Assembly: GCA_046582565.1 (NCBI GenBank)
Contig: JAYGED010000022.1
Span: 1-14,456, forward strand
Length of the DNA: 14,456 bases
Reading direction: 5' to 3'
Origin: JAYGED01 sp046582565
Lineage (GTDB): Bacteria; Pseudomonadota; Alphaproteobacteria; JAAXGF01
The notes under the pieces were generated by a model. It was not told the origin of the DNA. It did not search any database and saw only the letters and a list, made by a program, of their open reading frames with translations. Of this stretch, positions 1-7,875 are shown piece after piece (the first letter of the stretch is position 1; each line of letters begins with the position of its first letter). Position numbers and translations under genes: made by a program.

Positions 1-441
1 CTCGCTCGGATAGTTATCCGCCTTGTCGCCGATGCCGACCCGCTTGAGCAGCTTATGGCCGATCTCATCGGCTTCAGCCTTTGAACGCTTGAGCACGACG
101 ATTTGCGACAGGGTGATGTTTTCCAGCGCCGTCTTATGCTCAAACAGATTGAAATGCTGGAACACCATGCCGACGCCCTGGCGCAATTTATTATGGTCGG
201 TCTTGGGGTCGGTGAGTTCGACGCCGTCGATGACGATGGAGCCGCTATCGATGGGCTGCAAACCGTTTAGCGCCCGCAGGAACGTGCTCTTGCCCGAGCC
301 GCTCGGCCCGATGACGACCAGGACCTCGCCCTTGTCCACATGGTTGGTGACATGTTGCAGGGCATGCACGGGCGGGCGTCCCGGTATTTCGAAAGTCTTG
401 CTGATGTCGTTGACCACGACAATCGGCGTTTCACCCTGCAT
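1..441 (-). CDS. Polar amino-acid ABC transporter ATP-binding protein, GlnQ/HisP type (partial, cut by the left edge)
   Basis: This would energise import of a polar amino acid across the inner membrane. The 147 visible codons run from the ATG at 441 to the window edge without a stop. The translation starts MQGETPIVVVNDISKTF. It carries a Walker A motif GPSGSGKST at about residues 58-66, then FLRALNGLQPIDSG, and the Q-loop segment GMVFQHFNLFEHKTALENI at about 104-122, which is characteristic of the GlnQ/HisP/ArtP branch. The visible part stops at DNYPSE, just before the expected LSGGQ signature and Walker B, so those lie outside. An AGAGGG ribosome-binding site sits about 10 nt before the ATG. 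It follows the GntR regulator gene by 27 nt with no terminator, so the two are probably co-transcribed. The substrate cannot be told from the ATPase; the binding protein and permeases presumably lie to the left. Confidence 0.93.
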   Translation of the reverse strand, partial: MQGETPIVVVNDISKTFEIPGRPPVHALQHVTNHVDKGEVLVVIGPSGSGKSTFLRALNGLQPIDSGSIVIDGVELTDPKTDHNKLRQGVGMVFQHFNLFEHKTALENITLSQIVVLKRSKAEADEIGHKLLKRVGIGDKADNYPSE

Positions 442-468
442 TTGACGTATCCCTCTATCTTTTCGCTG

Positions 469-1242
469 CTAGGCAGCAGCCTCTGCTGCAAGCTTATCCG
501 TCATCGAGACGCGGATATCGATTGCATCGTGACGCCAGAATTCCTGATCGAGTTCAACCACCTGGTCGAACTGATCGAGTATGGCCCGTGACAGATAAAG
601 GCTTGGCGTTCCCGTCGCGACTCCCAGGGCTTCCGCCTGAGACCCCGCCAGGGCGGTGGGGTGCATATTGATATAGGGGCGGCGTTCAAAGATGCCGTAA
701 TACTCGGCCATCAGCTCGGTCAGCGACCGATCAAGGGGCAGGTCCAGCAGACCCGGGCAGCGCTCCGCATTGATATGAATATGCTCAAGTAGGACGGCGC
801 GTCCATCGATCGATCGCAGCCTGCGAATGAGAAAGATCGGATCGCCGACCTCGACGCTCATGTGCCGCTTTTCCCAGGACGAGGCGGAAATCTGTTCCTT
901 GGACAAGACCGTGCTGCCGGGGGTGCGACCCTGGGCGATCACACTCTCGGTAAAGCTCACGTTGGCCGTCGGATCATAGAGAATTCTCGGCGGCGAAACG
1001 AACCAGCCGCGACGGTTTTCACGATAGATCAGGCCCTCGGCTTCAAGCTGCATGAGAGCTTGCCGCGCGGTCACCCGGGTGGTTTGAAAACGATCCCTGA
1101 GTTCCCGCTCGGGCGGTAGCTTCTCGCCGGGAGACAGCTCTCCGTTTTCGATTAACGAGGCGAAGTGATCTCTAATCAGCAGGTAATAAGGGATCCGCTG
1201 ATCCCAGCTACCACGATCGCCTTTCGGTGCGGCCCAAGACAT
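469..1242 (-). CDS. GntR-family transcriptional regulator with UTRA domain (HutC subfamily)
   Basis: This is a ligand-responsive DNA-binding repressor, 257 aa, the usual HutC-subfamily length (about 240-260). Residues 17-85 form the winged helix-turn-helix: PYYLLIRDHFASLIENGELS, then PGEKLPPERELRDRF, then TTRVTARQALMQLEAEGLIY. Residues 95-245 match a UTRA ligand-binding domain, ending in VVELDQEFWRHDAIDIRV. The ATG at 1242 is the natural start because the helix-turn-helix follows a short leader. In this family UTRA binds small metabolites such as urocanate or amino sugars; the effector here is unknown. Its position directly upstream of an amino-acid ABC transporter ATPase suggests that transporter is a target. 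An inverted repeat over its own promoter suggests autoregulation. The family call is firm; the target and ligand are inference. Confidence 0.93.
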   Translation of the reverse strand: MSWAAPKGDRGSWDQRIPYYLLIRDHFASLIENGELSPGEKLPPERELRDRFQTTRVTARQALMQLEAEGLIYRENRRGWFVSPPRILYDPTANVSFTESVIAQGRTPGSTVLSKEQISASSWEKRHMSVEVGDPIFLIRRLRSIDGRAVLLEHIHINAERCPGLLDLPLDRSLTELMAEYYGIFERRPYINMHPTALAGSQAEALGVATGTPSLYLSRAILDQFDQVVELDQEFWRHDAIDIRVSMTDKLAAEAAA

Positions 1243-1252
1243 ATTCTCTGGT

Positions 1253-1306
1253 ATAGTCCAATGATATCTAAAGTGGACACTATGTCTTGAAGGTTTGAGC
1301 TGTCAA
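1253..1306 (-). promoter_or_regulatory. Candidate promoter and operator of the GntR regulator
   Basis: Read on the minus strand, a perfect -35 hexamer TTGACA (1301-1306) is followed after 16 nt by a weak -10, CATAGT (1279-1284). An inverted repeat, GTCCA (1256-1260) N13 TGGAC (1274-1278), lies just downstream and touches the -10. Its arms extend imperfectly to ATAGTCCA and TGGACACTAT. It ends about 11 nt before the start codon. That placement is what an autorepressing GntR operator would have. The hexamers and repeat are seen directly; the function is inferred. Confidence 0.45.
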
Positions 1307-1320
1307 GCGAGTGGGTGTCG

Positions 1321-1806
1321 TCAGCTATCCAGGCCCAGTTTTTCCTCAGCCCGGCCGATCCAGCCCCTAAGATTGCCGCGCGCCTGCAGATCGAAGCCGC
1401 CTTCAGGGGCGAGCCGCGTATAGGCGAGCAGCCCTATGTCGGCGACGGTGAAATTATCCGCCGCCAGCCAGCGCCGGTCGGCGAGCCGGTGCTCCATGAA
1501 ATCGAGGGCGGCCTCACCGCGCTCCACACGCCAAGCCTCACGCGCCTCTTTCGGCTTGCCGAGATAGAGCATGGCGAAACGGCTGACCGCGACATAGGGC
1601 TCGTGGCTGTATTGCTCCCAAAACAACATCTCATTGACCTGCGCTTTCGCATAGGGATCGGAGGGCAAAAGCGGCGACCCTTCGGCAAGATATTGAATGA
1701 TTGCATCCGACTGGCTGAGCACCCGGCCGTCATCGAGCTCCAGCGCGGGGATCTGGCCGGCTGGATTAAGCGCCAGATAGTCGGCCGTCCGGCTCTCGCC
1801 ATTCAT
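1321..1806 (-). CDS. Glutathione S-transferase-like protein, N-terminus missing or damaged
   Basis: From the only in-frame ATG (1806) this gives 161 aa; GSTs normally have about 200. Present are the end of the thioredoxin-like domain (NPAGQIPALE at 14-23 with the cis-Pro, then QSDAIIQYL at 32-40, normally ESxAI, binding the glutathione gamma-glutamyl part) and a complete helical C-terminal domain with the N-capping box FTVADI (119-124). The same frame stays open upstream to a TAA at 1912-1914. It reads LYDYRAALPDYLGIPYSWEA there, which resembles the missing first strand and helix but about nine residues short and with no ATG, GTG or TTG start; only a CTG (1873-1875) is available. So the gene may use a CTG start, make a truncated protein, or be decaying. 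The glutathione target is unknown. It ends 78 nt before the regulator gene, which has its own promoter. Confidence 0.72.
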   Translation of the reverse strand: MNGESRTADYLALNPAGQIPALELDDGRVLSQSDAIIQYLAEGSPLLPSDPYAKAQVNEMLFWEQYSHEPYVAVSRFAMLYLGKPKEAREAWRVERGEAALDFMEHRLADRRWLAADNFTVADIGLLAYTRLAPEGGFDLQARGNLRGWIGRAEEKLGLDS

Positions 1807-1899
1807 AAGATCGATGGCTTCCCAGCTATAGGGAATGCCCAGATAATCAGGAAGAGCGGCTCTATAGTCATACAGAGAGCCATGATAACCTGAAGACTC

Positions 1900-1928
1900 T
1901 TGACTAACCCCTTATTCCAAATTATTAA
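1900..1928 (+). promoter_or_regulatory. Possible promoter of the isoaspartyl peptidase gene
   Basis: TTGACT (1900-1905) and TATTAA (1923-1928) are separated by 17 nt, in an AT-rich pocket unusual for this region. Transcription would begin near 1935, only a few bases before the ATG at 1941. The AAGG ribosome-binding sequence (1929-1932) would then be mostly excluded and the message nearly leaderless, which weakens the call. Confidence 0.3.
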
Positions 1929-1940
1929 AAGGCCTAGACA

Positions 1941-2816
1941 ATGAATTATACCCTGGTAATACATGGTGGCGCGGGCGCCCGGCCCTCGATCAATTATGCC
2001 GAGCAAAGGCCACATCTGGCCGATCTGATCGCCAGGGGCCAGGAGATGTTGGCGGCGGGCGGGTCCGCCCTCGACACCGTCGACACGATGGTACAAGCAA
2101 TGGAAGTTTCCGGCCTCTACGTCGCTGGCAAGGGCTCCGCGCCGAACAAGGATGGCGTGGTCGAACTCGATGCCAGCATCATGGACGGCGCCGCCCGGCG
2201 CAGCGGCGCCATCGCCGCCATACGCAATTGTGTCCATCCCATTGTCGTTGCCCGCCGGGTTATGGATGACGGCGAACAGGTCATGCTGGCCGGCCAGGGC
2301 GCCTGCTCCTTCGCCACCGAAATTGCCGCGGAAATGGTTGCCGACCCGGATCGCTATTACACCGACCATGTCAATCACAGGCCGACGGACGAACCAGGCG
2401 TCCAGCACGGCACGGTCGGAGCCGTGGCGCTCGACCAGGCCGGCAATCTGGCCGCCGCAACCTCGACCGGCGGGACCTTCGACAAGCGCCCGGGCCGGGT
2501 CGGCGATACGCCGCTCATTGGCGCCGGCACATGGGCCGACGAGCGCGTCGCGGTTTCCTGCACCGGGGCTGGAGAATATTTCATCCGCGCCGGCGCCGCC
2601 CATGATGTCTCCGCCCGCATGCGCTATGGCGGCAACAGCCTTGAAGAAGCGGTCGCCGCCACCCTCGCCGATATCAAAAGCCTGGGCGGCGATGGCGGCA
2701 TAATCGCGGTGGATCAGGCAGGTACTATCGCCATGCCCTATAATTCCAAAGGCATGAAGCGGGCAGCCGTATCAAACAGCATGGCCCCCGTGGTCCGTAT
2801 TTTCGAGCCGGAATAG
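1941..2816 (+). CDS. iaaA: Isoaspartyl peptidase / L-asparaginase (type 2, Ntn-hydrolase, peptidase family T2)
   Basis: This enzyme removes isoaspartyl residues from the N-terminus of small peptides and hydrolyses L-asparagine to aspartate and ammonia. It is made as a precursor that cuts itself before a threonine, which becomes the nucleophile. The protein is 291 aa, close to the family length of about 300. The N-terminal strand TLVIHGGAGA (4-13) is typical, as is VAGKGSAPNKDGVVELDASI (61-80) followed by MDG. The autocleavage site is GVQHGTVGAVALD, placing the cut between Gly157 and the catalytic Thr158. After it come AAATSTGGTFDKRPGRVGD and PLIGAGTWAD, which bind substrate. An AAGG ribosome-binding site lies 8 nt before the ATG. 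It is divergent from the GST-like gene and convergent with the SDR gene. No signal peptide is seen, so it is cytoplasmic. In E. coli iaaA sits next to a glutathione/peptide importer; here a peptide importer lies 5 kb away. Confidence 0.95.
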   Translation: MNYTLVIHGGAGARPSINYAEQRPHLADLIARGQEMLAAGGSALDTVDTMVQAMEVSGLYVAGKGSAPNKDGVVELDASIMDGAARRSGAIAAIRNCVHPIVVARRVMDDGEQVMLAGQGACSFATEIAAEMVADPDRYYTDHVNHRPTDEPGVQHGTVGAVALDQAGNLAAATSTGGTFDKRPGRVGDTPLIGAGTWADERVAVSCTGAGEYFIRAGAAHDVSARMRYGGNSLEEAVAATLADIKSLGGDGGIIAVDQAGTIAMPYNSKGMKRAAVSNSMAPVVRIFEPE

Positions 2817-2842
2817 CTGAGCGGTCAACGCCAGGTCGGAAA

Positions 2843-3601
2843 TCAACGAACGTAGGATGCTCCGTTAACATCGAAGGTGGCGCCGGTCATGTGGCGCACC
2901 ACATCGCCGCAGAGAAAAGCCGCCAGGGCGCCGATTTCTTCCGCCGACGCCATCTCGCCGAGGGGGATATCGCTGGTTGCTCTGGCGATCGCCTCGGGCT
3001 CCATGGCGCCGGTCACCATCTCCGTATCGGTGAAGCCCGGCGCAATGCAGAAGGCGAGCACCTCGTCGGCGGCAAAACCACGGGCGATGGTCTTGGTCAG
3101 GGTGACCAGGCCGCCTTTCGAGGCGCCATAGGGCATCTCATCGGGCGCTTCGCCCCTAAAGGCCGCCCGGCTGGCGACATTGATGATCCGGCCACCGCCG
3201 ATGGTCCGGAAATGTGTGATGGCGTCACGGCACAGATCGGCCGGGGCAAACAGATTAACCTGCAGGACCCGCGACCAGGCGGCCCGCCACTGCGCGAGCG
3301 GCGCATCGACGGGCGCCTCCTCAAAGATCCCAGCATTATTGATCAGCACATTCAGGCCAGGAGCGAGCGCCAAAGCCTCCGCCCAGAGATTCTCCACCTG
3401 ATCCGGCTCGGCGAGATCGGCCTGGACCAGATGACAACGCGCAGCCCCGATGTCGTCCCGCACCGCTTCGGCGGCGTCGCGGTTGTGCCCGTAATGGACC
3501 ACCACTTCGCCACCGGCGGCACCGATCGCCCGGGCCATGGCGGCCCCAATTCCCCGCGACCCACCGGTCACCAAAACGCTCTTGTTCGCCAGATCAGTCA
3601 T
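2843..3601 (-). CDS. SDR family oxidoreductase (FabG-like)
   Basis: An NAD(P)-dependent short-chain dehydrogenase, 252 aa from the ATG at 3601. The cofactor motif TGGSRGIG is at 12-19, NNAG at 88-91, and the active-site residues are Asn116 (VNLF), Ser144 (NVAS), Tyr158 and Lys162 (YGASK). APGFTDTEMV and the closing DVNGASYVR are typical of FabG-like proteins. The start is ambiguous: a GTG at 3610 would overlap the thiolase stop as GTGA and add three residues (MRK). The ATG has GAGG three bases upstream and places the Rossmann motif at the usual depth, so I prefer it. It is the last gene of the beta-oxidation operon, so it may oxidise or reduce a hydroxyacyl/ketoacyl-CoA or a similar alcohol. 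The substrate cannot be read from sequence. Confidence 0.93.
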   Translation of the reverse strand: MTDLANKSVLVTGGSRGIGAAMARAIGAAGGEVVVHYGHNRDAAEAVRDDIGAARCHLVQADLAEPDQVENLWAEALALAPGLNVLINNAGIFEEAPVDAPLAQWRAAWSRVLQVNLFAPADLCRDAITHFRTIGGGRIINVASRAAFRGEAPDEMPYGASKGGLVTLTKTIARGFAADEVLAFCIAPGFTDTEMVTGAMEPEAIARATSDIPLGEMASAEEIGALAAFLCGDVVRHMTGATFDVNGASYVR

Positions 3602-3606
3602 CTTCC

Positions 3607-4791
3607 TCACCCTACTTCAAAAAGCCCGGCGGCGCCCATGCCGCCGCCGATGCACATGGTGACCACCACATAGCGCGCGCCGCGGCGCTTGCCCTCGATG
3701 AGGGCGTGGCCGGTGAGGCGCGCGCCGCTCATACCGAAAGGATGGCCGATGGATATAGCGCCGCCGTCGACGTTGAGGATCTCGCTCGGAATGCCGAGCC
3801 GATCGCGGCAATAGAGGGTCTGCACGGCGAAAGCTTCGTTAAGTTCCCACAGATCGATATCGTCCATGGTCAGGTCGTGGCGCTCGAGCAGGCGGGGCAC
3901 GGCGAACACCGGACCGATGCCCATCTCGTCGGGCTCGCAGCCGGCCACGGACAGGCCGCGAAAGATGCCGAGCGGCTCGATGCCGCGCTGCTCGGCGAGC
4001 TTGGCGTCCATCACCACGCAGGCCGAGGCGCCGTCGGACAGCTGGCTGGCGTTACCCGCCGTGATGCTGCCGCCGGGCCCGCGCACCGGCGCGAGACCGG
4101 CCAAAGCCTCCAGGGCAGTGCCCGGCCTGTTGCCCTCGTCCTGGGCCAGGGTGACGGTCTCTTCCGATATCTCGCCGCTCTGCTTATCCATCACCCGCTT
4201 GGTTGTCTCAAGCGGGGCGATTTCATCGTCGAAGCGCCCGGCCTGCTGGCCCGCCGCCGTGCGCTTCTGGCTTTCCACCGCATAGGCGTCCTGGTCCTCG
4301 CGGCTGATGCCATAGCGTTTGGCGACCACCTCGGCGGTGTCGATCATCGCCATGTAGAGATCGGGCTTATGGGCCTCGATCCAGTCTTCCTTGTCGATCT
4401 CGCGGCCATCCTTGGGATCGACCGTCAGGCTGATCGATTCGAGCCCGCCGGCGACCATCACCGGCACGCGGTCGACGATCACTCGTTGGGCGGCCATGGC
4501 GATGGTCTGCAGGCCAGACGAGCAGAAGCGGTTGACCGTGACCCCCGCCGTGGTCACCGGAAGGCCGGCGCGGATGGCGCATTGCCGGGCGATATTATGC
4601 CCGGTCGCCCCTTCCGGCACGCCGCAGCCCATGATTACGTCCTCGACCTCGGCGGCTTCAATACCGGCGCGCTCGATAGCGGCCTCGATTACATGGCCGC
4701 CCATACTGGCTCCGTGAGTGTTGTTGAAGGCGCCGCGATAAGCCTTGCCGATAGGCGTGCGCGCAGTGGAAACGATAACGGCCTCACGCAT
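3607..4791 (-). CDS. Acetyl-CoA C-acyltransferase (thiolase, degradative FadA/FadI-like)
   Basis: It cleaves 3-ketoacyl-CoA with CoA to acetyl-CoA and a shortened acyl-CoA, the last step of beta-oxidation. The protein is 394 aa, the standard thiolase length. The nucleophile Cys90 lies in NRFCSSGLQTI. NEAFA follows the linker, and His350 (GHPFGMSGAR) and Cys380 (MCIGGGMGAAG) complete the active site. The start at 4791 has a strong Shine-Dalgarno AAGGAGA that overlaps the stop codon of the upstream hydratase/dehydrogenase gene, 14 nt away. The stop overlaps or abuts the SDR start. The partnership with the fused hydratase/dehydrogenase favours a degradative role over biosynthetic acetoacetyl-CoA formation, though sequence alone cannot exclude the latter. 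Confidence 0.96.
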   Translation of the reverse strand: MREAVIVSTARTPIGKAYRGAFNNTHGASMGGHVIEAAIERAGIEAAEVEDVIMGCGVPEGATGHNIARQCAIRAGLPVTTAGVTVNRFCSSGLQTIAMAAQRVIVDRVPVMVAGGLESISLTVDPKDGREIDKEDWIEAHKPDLYMAMIDTAEVVAKRYGISREDQDAYAVESQKRTAAGQQAGRFDDEIAPLETTKRVMDKQSGEISEETVTLAQDEGNRPGTALEALAGLAPVRGPGGSITAGNASQLSDGASACVVMDAKLAEQRGIEPLGIFRGLSVAGCEPDEMGIGPVFAVPRLLERHDLTMDDIDLWELNEAFAVQTLYCRDRLGIPSEILNVDGGAISIGHPFGMSGARLTGHALIEGKRRGARYVVVTMCIGGGMGAAGLFEVG

Positions 4792-4805
4792 GGTTTTGTC
4801 TCTCC

Positions 4806-6861
<2,056 letters not shown>

Positions 6862-6878
<17 letters not shown>

Positions 6879-7254
6879 GGGCAGGACTTCCCCGGACAAA
6901 CCACCAGCAATACCAAGCGGCCTTTAAGAGTAAATTCGCCCCACCGATCAGGGGACGGGTGAAAAACTGGCGGGCCAGGCTAGGCAGACCGGCGCGTTGG
7001 GCCTCGGCGAGGGCGAAGAAATGATCCTCGTTTTGGCCGATCAACATAATGAACGGAAGCACCGCGAGGATCAGCACCAGAACGCCCGCGAGATAGAGCA
7101 GCACCAGGGTCGCCGACACCATCAAGAAATGCCCCAGCAGGGCGAACCAGCCGCCGACCTCCATCAGAGACCGCCATTCGGCCACCGTCGAGACGAGAGC
7201 GATGGCGAGCAGAACGGCGGGGACATAGGTAATGATTTCACTAATGCGGCGCAT
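6862..7254 (-). CDS. Small membrane protein of unknown function, first gene of the beta-oxidation operon
   Basis: I do not recognise this 130-aa protein. It has a hydrophobic N-terminal segment (about 10-26, YVPAVLLAIALVSTVAEW), then a long apolar stretch (about 34-72) with room for two membrane helices, then a polar section (QNEDHFFALAEAQRAG) and an aromatic near-C-terminal helix (ANLLLKAAWYCWWFV), so three or four membrane contacts. Its last 17 bases overlap the start of the hydratase/dehydrogenase gene, so the two are very likely translated from one message. The ATG at 7254 has no Shine-Dalgarno and follows a -10 hexamer by only six bases, so the transcript may be leaderless. It may serve the operon at the membrane, for instance in substrate access, but nothing shows this. 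Confidence 0.72.
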
Positions 7255-7260
7255 GGGTAA

Positions 7261-7288
7261 ATTCTAGCACGGAACCGCCGCGCCGCAA
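7261..7288 (-). promoter_or_regulatory. Candidate promoter for the membrane-protein/beta-oxidation operon (leaderless start)
   Basis: On the minus strand TAGAAT (7261-7266) is a good -10. The -35 position holds TTGCGG (7283-7288), matching only TTG, with a 16-nt spacer. Six bases (TTACCC) separate the -10 from the ATG at 7254, so transcription would start at or next to the start codon. Confidence 0.4.
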
Positions 7289-7353
7289 CTGGCGGAGCGG
7301 TGCGCTTGCCGTTATGATTTGTCACTGGGTCCAGACAAACAAGGGCGAGACGT

Positions 7354-7875
7354 ATGTTCGGTGATATCGATTACGCTGAAGAAATAGTAAGCAACCTGTT
7401 CGAAACGGTCGGCCAGGCTTTGCCGGGGCTGATTGCCGGCGTCGCCATCTTCATCGCATTTCTGCTGGCGGCCTCCCTGGTGCGGCGTATTTTCCGTCGC
7501 GTTGCCCTCTCTGTCGATTCGGACAAGCGCCCACTCGTCGGCCTGGCCGCCCAGACCGCCCGTTATGCCATCATCACCGCCGGGCTGATCACCGGCCTCG
7601 GCACCATGGGGATTGATGTCTCAGCCTTGATCGCCGGGCTCGGGCTGGCCGGCTTCGCGCTCGGCTACGCCTGCCGCGACGCCCTGTCGAACCTGCTGGC
7701 GGGGGTTTTGATCATCCTCTACCAGCCGTTCAAGCCGGGCCAGATGGTCACCGTGTCGGGCCAGACCGGCGAGGTCAAAAGCATCGATTTCCGCTACACC
7801 GTGCTCGATACCGAGGGCAAGACCGTGCTGGTGCCCAACAGCGCCGTCTTCGGGTCTGTCATCATCATCGACTGA
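7354..7875 (+). CDS. Compact MscS-family mechanosensitive ion channel
   Basis: A small-conductance mechanosensitive channel core, 173 aa, against 286 for E. coli MscS. Membrane segments lie at about 24-42 and 70-88, and the pore helix TM3 at about 92-122 (ALIAGLGLAGFALGYACRDA then LSNLLAGVLIILYQPF). The beta domain follows (PFKPGQMVTVSGQTGEVKSI) and the protein ends right after the conserved PNSAV element. The alpha/beta cytoplasmic cage and C-terminal barrel are therefore absent. In TM3 the usual Gln-Gly pair before xLSN is replaced by Cys107-Arg108-Asp109. The start has an AAGGGCGAG ribosome-binding site. The stop TGA shares a base with the ATG of the peptide-binding protein gene, so it leads the transporter operon. 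Channel family is firm; gating properties are unknown. Confidence 0.9.
   Translation: MFGDIDYAEEIVSNLFETVGQALPGLIAGVAIFIAFLLAASLVRRIFRRVALSVDSDKRPLVGLAAQTARYAIITAGLITGLGTMGIDVSALIAGLGLAGFALGYACRDALSNLLAGVLIILYQPFKPGQMVTVSGQTGEVKSIDFRYTVLDTEGKTVLVPNSAVFGSVIIID

Noticed and set aside
1803..2603. A 266-aa minus-strand frame ending at the GST-like gene (TGA next to its ATG)
   Set aside because: It is antisense to the asparaginase and unrelated to GST; the genuine GST-like N-terminal sequence lies in a different frame.
2817..2842. Bidirectional terminator between the convergent asparaginase and SDR genes
   Set aside because: The 26-bp gap contains no stable stem and no T tract.
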